Positions 13,833 through 20,440 of a stretch of DNA of 28,946 nt are shown here, in pieces. The DNA is from an uncultured Microcaldota archaeon (GTDB taxonomy: Archaea > Micrarchaeota > Micrarchaeia > Anstonellales > Anstonellaceae). Where the stretch lies: contig CAIXYX010000142.1 in NCBI GenBank assembly GCA_903923795.1, forward strand, positions 1-28,946. Reading direction: 5' to 3'. Below the pieces are notes generated by a model. It worked only from the letters and a program-made list of their open reading frames with translations, searched no databases and was not told where the DNA came from. Every line of letters begins with the position of its first letter. The stretch's first letter is position 1. The position numbers were made by a program, and so were the translations under genes.

Positions 13833-14014
13833 TGGGATCGTAGGGATTTGAACCCTAACATGCAGGTTTCTTTTTGGCCCCATTCCTCCTTCTTTTTTGG
13901 AGAGATTCCCGGGGTTTTCTTTCTTTTGAACCCCGGGGCCTTTTCTTTCTTTTCCAAAGAAAGAAAAGGGGCCGACCTGGAGCCTGCCGCGCTACCAGCT
14001 TACGCCACGACCCC
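13833..14014 (-). tRNA. tRNA-Trp (CCA) with a 109-nt intron
   Basis: 5' exon 14014-13977, 3' exon 13867-13833. The 7-bp acceptor stem GGGGTCG/CGATCCC (one G-U), the D arm (GCG/CGC), anticodon stem GCAGG/CCTGC, 7-nt loop CTCCAGA with anticodon CCA, and T arm TAGGG-TTCAAAT-CCCTA all form. The discriminator base is A; CCA is not encoded. The intron sits at the canonical archaeal position 37/38. A TATA-like box lies 35-45 bp upstream. A neighbouring box C/D RNA is complementary to both splice junction regions. Confidence 0.93.
13868..13976 (-). other. tRNA-Trp intron, hairpin-rich, without box C/D motifs
   Basis: 109 nt. A 6-bp stem GGCCCC/GGGGCC (13968-13973 with 13876-13881) closes the intron. 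Inside are a 12-bp stem 13941-13952/13956-13967 (14 bp if the flanking CC/GG is used), a 9-bp stem 13908-13916/13929-13937 and a small stem 13886-13889/13899-13902. The splice region has the bulge-helix-bulge geometry (AG|G, four positions, AA|A), but in the central helix only two of four positions pair, so it is a relaxed motif. No RTGATGA or CTGA is found, unlike the guide-bearing tRNA-Trp introns of many euryarchaea. Confidence 0.8.
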
Positions 14015-14046
14015 GTGCTTTCCACTTTGTTTTTCTGGTGCAGATG

Positions 14047-14060
14047 TTAATATATATGAA
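14047..14060 (-). promoter_or_regulatory. TATA box of tRNA-Trp
   Basis: The minus-strand sequence TTCATATATATTAA is a strong TATA-like element 33-46 bp upstream of the mature tRNA 5' end, suiting a start a few bases ahead of the tRNA. It is framed by a short inverted repeat GTGCAG (14038-14043)/CTGCAC (14064-14069). Confidence 0.7.
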
Positions 14061-14142
14061 CACCTGCACGGGGGCGTGGAACGACCCCTTGAGATTATTT
14101 GTAGTGGATGAGATTAAAGAAGGTTGTGCTAGGCAGGCGCGC

Positions 14143-14784
14143 TCATATCCCCTTCATCACCAAAAAGATGCCGAATATGATGAAGATCGCGCCCACCAGA
14201 TAATTGCCGTTTTTCTTCAGCCAGTCGGCAACAGGTGCCAGCAACGCTTTGGAGGCAGCAGGCGCGAAAACATAGATGATGCACGGGAGCAGAATCGGCG
14301 AGAGGAGGAAGAAATCGCAGAAAACAAGAAGAAAGGCTTTTTGCAATAAGACGATATTGGAATTGAAAATCTCGCGGACTGCAGTGATATTTAGAATTGC
14401 CGCATCGAAATTGGTGAGGCTGCCGAAAAGGCCCAAGGCGAACCAACTGATAGGGCTGCGGGGTTTTTTGGTTGGCGGCGGATTCTTCTCGTCTGCGGGT
14501 TTCTCGAGCATCACTTTCACGCCGAATGCGAAAAATACCGCGCCCAGCGCCAGGTCAAGAACAGATGTTGAGAGGCCTATGCTGCTCGCCACCACCTCGT
14601 CTTCGGCGGCCACGCTAATACCGATGCCGGCGAGGATGAGAGTTGCCAGTGCGCACCCGAAAAAGAAAGCTCCCAGCGCGCCGAAGCTCTTTTTCGACAA
14701 AAGCGCGAGCGAGATGGCGATGATTACCGGAGAGGCGGCCGAAGCGACGGCCAGCGGGAGGATTTGGATGAACAGATCGGACAT
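14143..14784 (-). CDS. GAP/LysE-like small-molecule exporter family protein
   Basis: A 213-aa membrane protein with about six hydrophobic helices in two halves, split by a charged loop (EKPADEKNPPPTKKPR). The beginning LPLAVASAASPVIIAISLALL and the Gly-rich FGALGAFFFGCALATLILAG resemble the GAP/Sap branch of the LysE superfamily, whose members export amino acids, peptides or lipids. Start taken at the ATG 14784 (MSDLFIQ); the ATG at 14811 is possible. It shares a TATA-like element with the divergent racemase-like gene. Substrate unknown. Confidence 0.68.
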   Translation of the reverse strand: MSDLFIQILPLAVASAASPVIIAISLALLSKKSFGALGAFFFGCALATLILAGIGISVAAEDEVVASSIGLSTSVLDLALGAVFFAFGVKVMLEKPADEKNPPPTKKPRSPISWFALGLFGSLTNFDAAILNITAVREIFNSNIVLLQKAFLLVFCDFFLLSPILLPCIIYVFAPAASKALLAPVADWLKKNGNYLVGAIFIIFGIFLVMKGI

Positions 14785-14824
14785 ATTAGAGCCCCTTTTA
14801 TTATACTCCATGGATTTTTGTAAT

Positions 14825-14836
14825 CATTATAAAACT
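14825..14836. promoter_or_regulatory. TATA-like element shared by two divergent genes
   Basis: CATTATAAAACT (plus strand) reads AGTTTTATAATG on the minus strand. It lies 35 bp from the racemase-like ATG (14865), with GAGGG as ribosome binding site, and 46 bp from the exporter ATG (14784). It is the clearest TATA-like element for either gene. Confidence 0.45.
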
Positions 14837-14864
14837 AGCACCATTATTTTGACCGAGGGAAAAA

Positions 14865-15755
14865 ATGAAAACACAACACATGATGATTCTGGCCGTGCTT
14901 TTGATAGCTGTCATGATTTGCGGATATGTTATCGGAGCTTGCATGCCGCCTCCTGCATACGCAAACACATTGCCCGCGGCCGGCACAAACAATTTGCAGA
15001 ATGCGGGCATAAACACGCCTGAAAACCATAGCATAAAAGTCATCGGAATGATCGGCGGGGTGAGCTGGCTGTCATCGGCCGAGTATTACCGCATCATGAA
15101 TGAGGAGCTGAATACGAAATTAGGAGACCCCCATTCGGCGAAAATATTGATGTATTCCATAGACTTCGCGGATGTCTCGGATGAGGTAAAGCGGGCCAGC
15201 CCGCAGGACATGCAGTATGTGAGCGGCGAGATGGTGGCGGCAGCGAGAAGATTGAAGGCCGGCGGCGCGGATTTCATCATCGTGGGCTCCAACACCATGA
15301 ACGCGTTCGACGCCGATATCGAACGGGAGACCGGCATACCAGTGCTCAACATCGCGGACGCGACAGGTGAGAAAGTGAATGAGAGCGGAGTGAAGAAAGT
15401 CATTTTGTTGGGCAGCAAGATAGTCATGGAGCAGAGCTATTACCGAGACATACTCGAGAAGAAATACAATCTCACCGTGATATTGCCAAACGAGAGTGAG
15501 AGGAATTACACCAACTCTGTCATCTTCGATGAATTGGTTGTGGGCGATTTTAGAAACGAATCAAGGGACGGACTCGTGAAGATAATCAACCGCCTCGAGA
15601 AAGACGAGGGTGCACGGGGAGTCATATTGGGCTGCACCGAATTGCCATTGCTCATCAAGCAGAAGGACGTGAATGTGCCCGTCTTTGACACCACGACTAT
15701 CCATGCGCAGGCGGCAGTTGAATATGCGCTGGGAGAGCGGCAGATTGAGAAATAA
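14865..15755 (+). CDS. Exported Asp/Glu racemase-like protein lacking the first catalytic Cys
   Basis: A 296-aa protein. Residues 1-26 are a signal peptide with possible lipobox VIGAC (Cys26), unusual for a family that is cytoplasmic. The rest is a full aspartate/glutamate racemase fold: IGMIGGVSWLSSAEYYRIMN (60-79), the first active-site region FIIVGSNTMNAF and the second, VILGCTELPLL (Cys257). In active racemases of this type the first region reads CTNTMH or similar; here the Cys is Gly141 and the His is Asn146. One of the two acid-base thiols is thus missing. It may be a one-sided isomerase, hydrolase or binding protein. Start ATG 14865 after GAGGG. Confidence 0.85.
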   Translation: MKTQHMMILAVLLIAVMICGYVIGACMPPPAYANTLPAAGTNNLQNAGINTPENHSIKVIGMIGGVSWLSSAEYYRIMNEELNTKLGDPHSAKILMYSIDFADVSDEVKRASPQDMQYVSGEMVAAARRLKAGGADFIIVGSNTMNAFDADIERETGIPVLNIADATGEKVNESGVKKVILLGSKIVMEQSYYRDILEKKYNLTVILPNESERNYTNSVIFDELVVGDFRNESRDGLVKIINRLEKDEGARGVILGCTELPLLIKQKDVNVPVFDTTTIHAQAAVEYALGERQIEK

Positions 15756-15770
15756 TTTTTGAAAAAACAC

Positions 15771-16643
15771 CTAATCCCGCAGCAGCTTCTCGATCTCGCC
15801 GCACAGCTCATCGGGCTTCTCCTCGGCCGCATAATGACCGGCATCGGCATAGCGGACAACGCTCGCGTTCGGGAAAGCCTCTTTCCAATGCCGCAATTCA
15901 TTCTCTCTAAATGCGATGTCTTTCATGCCCCAAGCAAGAAGGATTTTCTTATCCGCGAGAGTCGAACGCTTCGCCCAGAGGGAATCTAGCCATTCCCACG
16001 AATCGACTATTTGCTTGGGGAAAACCCAGCAGCCTTTTCTTTCGGCCGGCTTGGCGAGCGGGGATAAATATTGCGAATGGATTTTTTGGGTGAGCTTCTT
16101 TTTGTCGCCATACGCCATTTTCATGACAACGCGGGCGAAGAAATTGTGGTTTTTGATCAGCCAGCGCCCCACTGGGCCGCCCATCCCCTTGCTGAACGCC
16201 TGATAATAGAGGTCGTTTTTCACAGACCACAACCAGGTGTTCGAGATGACAAGAGCGCGGACTTTGTCGGGGTGCTTGAGGGCATATGATAGACCGATCG
16301 GCCCGCCCCAGTCCTGGCCCATTATCGTGATGTCTTTCAAATCCAGAGATTCGAGAAGTTTCTCAAGGTTGTCGGCATGCGCGGATGGAAGATAGGACCA
16401 GTCAGGAGGTTTGTCAGATAAACCGAAACCCAAATGATCGATTGCGATGCAACGATTTGTTTTTGATAATCGTTTTATCATGTTTCGAAATTCAAATGAC
16501 CATGCGGGGTTGCCGTGCACGAAAACTATGGGCGCGCCAGTGCCCTCGTCGATATAGTGCATCTTCCCCGCGCCAGTCTCGAAATAATGCGGGCTGAAGG
16601 GATATTCCAAAATGTCGAGCCACTCGGGTTTTTCGGCCGCCAT
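15771..16643 (-). CDS. Alpha/beta hydrolase, haloalkane-dehalogenase-like
   Basis: A 290-aa hydrolase. Seen are the oxyanion motif HGNPAWSF (43-50), the nucleophile elbow GQDWGG with Asp111, as in haloalkane dehalogenases and epoxide hydrolases rather than Ser, the acid Asp242 in GMKDIAF and His270 in DAGHYAAEE. Asn45 and Trp112 (the residue after the nucleophile) fit the halide-binding pair of dehalogenases. Start ATG 16643 (MAAEKPEW). It follows the transketolase on the same strand by 27 bp, so the two are probably in one operon. Dehalogenase activity is plausible but unproven; an epoxide hydrolase is the alternative. Confidence 0.85.
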   Translation of the reverse strand: MAAEKPEWLDILEYPFSPHYFETGAGKMHYIDEGTGAPIVFVHGNPAWSFEFRNMIKRLSKTNRCIAIDHLGFGLSDKPPDWSYLPSAHADNLEKLLESLDLKDITIMGQDWGGPIGLSYALKHPDKVRALVISNTWLWSVKNDLYYQAFSKGMGGPVGRWLIKNHNFFARVVMKMAYGDKKKLTQKIHSQYLSPLAKPAERKGCWVFPKQIVDSWEWLDSLWAKRSTLADKKILLAWGMKDIAFRENELRHWKEAFPNASVVRYADAGHYAAEEKPDELCGEIEKLLRD

Positions 16644-16670
16644 GACATACACACCAAACAATTACATTTT

Positions 16671-18683
16671 TCAGAGAGGTTTCTTCACCCCAACCATCTC
16701 TTTTGCCTTTGCCGCGATATGCTCGGCGGCGAGCCCGAATTTCTTGATGAGCTCCCATGCCGAGCCGGATTCTCCGAAAGTGTCTTTGACGCCGATCATC
16801 TCGAAGAGGACGGGGCGGCCATAAAGGCTCGGCTCGCACATTATCGCCGAGGATATGTAGTTGCCCATGCCCCCGACCTGATGCTCCTCGACCGAGAGGA
16901 TGGCGCCGGTCTCGCGCGCGGCGGATACGACGGCCGGCTTGTCGAGTGGCTTTATTGTCGAGAGGTTTATCACGCGCGCCGTGATGCCGAATTCGGATTT
17001 GAGTATCCATGCGGCGCGCATGGCCTCGGCCGTTTCCGGCCCGCACGAGATGATGGTGATGTCATCGTGCTCATTAGTGTTTTTCGAGTCGGTCGAGAGC
17101 ACGGTCTCGAACGCGTCGATGAAATTGGGCTTCTCGCCACGGTAGTGGATGATGGTTGAGATGCCGAATTTGTAAGGAGTTGAGAGAGTGGTGATGATGG
17201 GAGTTGCCTCGCGCGCGTAGCGGATATAACACGGCCCGTCCACTTCCTCGATCATTGCGTGCGTCGCCTTCTTGGTCTCGACCGAATCACACGGCACCAT
17301 CATGCGCATATTCGGTATGCCTGCGATCTGAAAAATCTCCTCGAGCGCCTGATGAGTCGCGCCGTCCGGGCCGACAGAAACTCCGCCGTGCGCGCCCGCT
17401 ATTTTGACATTGAGGTTGCCATAGGCGAGCGTGGTGCGTATCTGGTCAAGCGCCCGGCCTGCGGCGAAAACTCCATAAGTGCCAAAAATAGGGATCTTGC
17501 CCTCTTTTGCAAAGCCGCCGGCAACGCATGTGCCCGACTGCTCGGCGATGCCCATGGAGAACCATCGGTCTTTGCGCTCGGGGTTCTTGTCATAGAACAT
17601 GCTGATGTTGATAGACGCTGAGATGTCGGCGCCGAGGCAGACGATGTTCGGGTTTGTGTTTTCTGCCAACTCTTCTCCGAATCCAAAGCGAGTGGGCTTC
17701 ATCTCGACTTTCATGACATCTTGTGAATTCCACCAGTAATTCTTCCCAAACTTCGGCATAGACGCCTCTACTTCGGCAGATGCGCGCGTCTGCCAATCTT
17801 GCGAGATTTTTATCATCTCGTCTTTTGGCAGATTCTCGACGCCGAGTTCCTTGAGGGCCATATCGAGCTCTTCTTTTGTCGGCGCGCGGCCGTGCCAGCC
17901 AGCTTTGCCTTCCATGAATGAGACGCCCTTGCCCTTGAGGGTGTCGGCGATGATGACTGTTGGTTTTCCTTTTGTCGAGGCCGCCTCCTTGAATGCGCAC
18001 TCGAGCGCCTCGATGTCGTGCCCATCTACAGTGATGACATGCCAGCCGAATGATTTGTATTTCTCCGCGAGCGGGTCAATGTTCATCACGTCGCACACTT
18101 GACCGTCAATCTGCAGTTTGTTCTTGTCCACTATGGCGCACAAATTGTCGAGCTTGTAATGGCCGGCCGCCATGGCCGCCTCCCAGATTTGCCCCTCCTG
18201 CTGCTCGCCGTCGCCCATGAGACAGTAGCACCGGTAGTCTTTCTTGTCCAATCGGGCCGAGAGGGCGTCGCCGATGGCGATGGAGAGGCCCATGCCCAAC
18301 GAGCCGCACGAGATTTCGATGCCGTCCAGTTTCTTGCGGTCGGGGTGGCCCTGAAATGGGCTGCCCAGTTTGCGCAGGGTGGCTGTCTGTTTCACGTCGA
18401 AGTATCCGCAGTAACCCAGAGGCACGTACCATGCCGGGGCTTTGTGGCCGACTGAGAAGAAGAGGCGGTCACGTCCGTCCCAATTCGGCTCGGAGGGCTT
18501 GTGGCGCATCACCGAGAGGTAGAGCACCGAGAGTATGTCCATGGCCGAGAGCACGCCGCCCGAATGGCCGGAAGCGGCGCAATGCAGCGAGATGAGGGAA
18601 TAGCCGCGCATCTCTGCGGCGCCGGAGCGGATCTGCGGGATTGAGCAGGTCTTTGTCTGTCCGTTCTTGTCGATGATACTCAT
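16671..18683 (-). CDS. tkt: Transketolase, full-length single chain
   Basis: Thiamine-diphosphate enzyme that moves two-carbon units between sugar phosphates in the non-oxidative pentose phosphate pathway. The 670-aa chain contains the N-terminal TPP domain (GDGEQQEGQIWEAAMAAGHY at 157-176, then IVDKNKLQIDG), the pyrimidine domain (FSMGIAEQSGTCVAGGFAKEG, GATHQALEEI) and the C-terminal domain (ISCGPETAEAM, SVEEHQVGGMG). Many archaea encode this enzyme as two half-genes; here it is fused. The ATG 18683 follows GGGGAG. It starts 12 bp after the aminotransferase stop. Confidence 0.95.
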   Translation of the reverse strand: MSIIDKNGQTKTCSIPQIRSGAAEMRGYSLISLHCAASGHSGGVLSAMDILSVLYLSVMRHKPSEPNWDGRDRLFFSVGHKAPAWYVPLGYCGYFDVKQTATLRKLGSPFQGHPDRKKLDGIEISCGSLGMGLSIAIGDALSARLDKKDYRCYCLMGDGEQQEGQIWEAAMAAGHYKLDNLCAIVDKNKLQIDGQVCDVMNIDPLAEKYKSFGWHVITVDGHDIEALECAFKEAASTKGKPTVIIADTLKGKGVSFMEGKAGWHGRAPTKEELDMALKELGVENLPKDEMIKISQDWQTRASAEVEASMPKFGKNYWWNSQDVMKVEMKPTRFGFGEELAENTNPNIVCLGADISASINISMFYDKNPERKDRWFSMGIAEQSGTCVAGGFAKEGKIPIFGTYGVFAAGRALDQIRTTLAYGNLNVKIAGAHGGVSVGPDGATHQALEEIFQIAGIPNMRMMVPCDSVETKKATHAMIEEVDGPCYIRYAREATPIITTLSTPYKFGISTIIHYRGEKPNFIDAFETVLSTDSKNTNEHDDITIISCGPETAEAMRAAWILKSEFGITARVINLSTIKPLDKPAVVSAARETGAILSVEEHQVGGMGNYISSAIMCEPSLYGRPVLFEMIGVKDTFGESGSAWELIKKFGLAAEHIAAKAKEMVGVKKPL

Positions 18684-18695
18684 AGGCTCCCCTGC

Positions 18696-19946
18696 TTAAG
18701 TGGTGGAATTCGGGACTGCGGCTGCCTGCGCGCCCTTCTTTTCTCCGGCCATAGCCTGCGCGTCCTCGAGCACCTTCTTCATTTTCGCCACGCCTTTGAT
18801 TATGTTCTCGCTCGAGGTGGCATAACTCAAGCGGAGGTGGAAGTCCTCGTCCTCCGCGTTGCGCTGCCCGAAATTACTGTCTGCCAGCACCGCGATGCCG
18901 TTAGCGAGGAGGAGTTTGCGCAGCTCGACCGCGTCTTTCATGCCAAGAGCGTGGACAACTTTTGTCACGTTCGGATACGCGTAAAATGCGCCGCCAGGCG
19001 TCAGGCAGCTCACGCCTTTGATTTCGTTGAGAAGCTTGACGATGATGTCGCGCCTCTCATGAAATGTGGCCACCATCTTCTTTGTCTCATCCTGCGGGCC
19101 GTCGAGCGCCTCCGCCAGCGCGTATTGAGACATGTGGTTGCCGCACGCCTCGAGGTTGGTAATCCAGCGCGCCATGTGGGGTGCGAGGACGGGGTTCGCG
19201 ACAAATCCCATGCGCCAGCCGGTCATGGCATAGGATTTCGACGCACCGTCCGAGATTATTGTGCGCTCGTACATCCCGGGAATCGATGCGACGCTCATGA
19301 ATTCGCCGTCGTACACTATTTGGGAATATATTTCATCCGCATAAATCCAGAAGCCGTGCTTTTTGGCGAGCTTCGCCACTTCGCCCAAATCATCCTCGTC
19401 GAGTATGCCGCCGGTCGGATTCTGGGGAGTGTTGATTATGAGCATCTTGGTCTTGGGCGTGATTCGCTTCTCCAATTCGCCGATGTCGAAGCTGAATTTC
19501 TTTTTCTCGATGAGCGGCAGGGGGATGGGCACGGCGCCGTTGGCGATTATCTGCGATTCGTAGATGGGGTAGCCGGGGTTGGGGTAGATGACCTCGTCGC
19601 CGACCCCGTAGTCAGTGGTGCAGAGCACCGAGAAGGCGATGAAGCCCTTCGCCCCGTTTCCGATGACAACGTGTTCTGGCTTGACATCGATATGCCGCGT
19701 GCGGGAAAGGTAGCGCGCGACCGATTCGCGCACAGACAACACGCCGGCGGAATCAGTGTAGCCTGTCTTGCCATCGCGGATGGCCTTGATCGCGCTCTCC
19801 TTGATGTGCAGGGGCGTGTCGAAATCCGGCTGGCCTATGCAGAAGGAGATTACTTCTTTGCCCTCACGCTTGAGCTTGTTGACTTCGGCGAGCACGTCGA
19901 ACGCGCTCTCGCTGCCCAAGAGTGCGGTCCGTTTCGAGATATCCAT
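18696..19946 (-). CDS. Class I/II PLP-dependent aminotransferase
   Basis: A 416-aa fold-type I aminotransferase, closest in look to the aspartate/alanine aminotransferases. Seen: GQPDFDTP (38-45), NTPQNPTGG (172-180), YADEIYSQ with Asp204, the PLP lysine Lys237 in SDGASKSYAMTGWRMGF, and the substrate-binding Arg in LRLSYA near the end. A low-complexity Ala/Lys tail closes the protein. Promoter: TATA-like aattttataaacc at 20006-20018 and GGTGA before the ATG 19946. First gene of a likely operon with transketolase and hydrolase. The amino acid substrate cannot be fixed from sequence. Confidence 0.92.
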   Translation of the reverse strand: MDISKRTALLGSESAFDVLAEVNKLKREGKEVISFCIGQPDFDTPLHIKESAIKAIRDGKTGYTDSAGVLSVRESVARYLSRTRHIDVKPEHVVIGNGAKGFIAFSVLCTTDYGVGDEVIYPNPGYPIYESQIIANGAVPIPLPLIEKKKFSFDIGELEKRITPKTKMLIINTPQNPTGGILDEDDLGEVAKLAKKHGFWIYADEIYSQIVYDGEFMSVASIPGMYERTIISDGASKSYAMTGWRMGFVANPVLAPHMARWITNLEACGNHMSQYALAEALDGPQDETKKMVATFHERRDIIVKLLNEIKGVSCLTPGGAFYAYPNVTKVVHALGMKDAVELRKLLLANGIAVLADSNFGQRNAEDEDFHLRLSYATSSENIIKGVAKMKKVLEDAQAMAGEKKGAQAAAVPNSTT

Positions 19947-20005
19947 ATAGATTCACCAAAATGCAGGACAGATGTTCTGTAATCGACGTGGATTAATCAG
20001 ATGCC

Positions 20006-20018
20006 AATTTTATAAACC
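20006..20018 (-). promoter_or_regulatory. TATA box of the aminotransferase-transketolase operon
   Basis: On the minus strand this reads GGTTTATAAAATT, a good archaeal TATA-like box, about 66 bp before the aminotransferase start, leaving a leader of about 40 nt that carries GGTGA. Confidence 0.55.
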
Positions 20019-20053
20019 GGATGCATGATTTGACTGGAGAGGGAAGAAACTGA

Positions 20054-20068
20054 AAACAAAGAAAAAAA
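20054..20068 (-). terminator. Oligo-T terminator of the parvulin gene
   Basis: Downstream of the parvulin stop the minus strand reads CATTTTTTTCTTTGTTTTC, an oligo-T tract of the type that ends archaeal transcripts, about 20-35 bp after the stop codon. Confidence 0.5.
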
Positions 20069-20087
20069 TGGGAACAGATGTCTCATC

Positions 20088-20363
20088 TCACTTTTTTCCA
20101 GTGGTCTTGATGAGATGATAGCCGAACTCGGTCTTCACCGGCTTTGACACCTGCCCGACCGGACATGCGAAGGCCGCAACCTCGAATTCCTTCACCATCA
20201 TGCCGGGGCCGAAGAAACCCAAATCGCCGCCGGACTTGCCGCTGGGGCATGTCGAGTATTTGCGCGCCAAATCCTCGAATTTTTCGCCTGCCGCCAATTT
20301 CTTCTGGATTGCCACCGCTTCGGCCTCGCTGCCGACCAATATATGACTGGCTCGAACTTCCAT
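20088..20363 (-). CDS. Parvulin-type peptidyl-prolyl isomerase
   Basis: A 91-aa single-domain cytoplasmic parvulin. Seen are RASHILV at the start, KFEDLARKYSTCPSGKSGGDLGFFGPGMMV in the middle and the end VKTEFGYHLIKTTGKK, all hallmarks of the PpiC/Pin4-like domain. No signal peptide or targeting tail. The ATG at 20363 follows GAGGTG. It is divergent from the DUF488-archease gene and seems to share its AT-rich promoter element. Role: proline isomerisation in protein folding. Confidence 0.93.
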   Translation of the reverse strand: MEVRASHILVGSEAEAVAIQKKLAAGEKFEDLARKYSTCPSGKSGGDLGFFGPGMMVKEFEVAAFACPVGQVSKPVKTEFGYHLIKTTGKK

Positions 20364-20407
20364 GATTACACCTCGCTCTGCTTGGATGGAATTGAATGCC
20401 CACTCGC

Positions 20408-20421
20408 AGCTTTTTATTACA
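20408..20421. promoter_or_regulatory. AT-rich element shared by parvulin and DUF488-archease genes
   Basis: The stretch around cagctttttattac is the only TATA-like element in the 77-bp divergent gap. Its centre is about 26 bp from the ATG of the plus-strand gene (leaderless geometry) and about 50 bp from the parvulin ATG, which has its own ribosome binding site. Confidence 0.45.
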
Positions 20422-20440
20422 TGTGCTGAAGGATAAAGAC

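Noticed and set aside
13508..13957. 149-aa open frame on the minus strand
   Set aside because: It runs across the tRNA-Trp 3' exon, intron and the box C/D RNA; its Lys/Phe-rich composition comes from the polypurine hairpins.
18837..19982. 381-aa open frame on the plus strand
   Set aside because: It is the antisense shadow of the aminotransferase gene.
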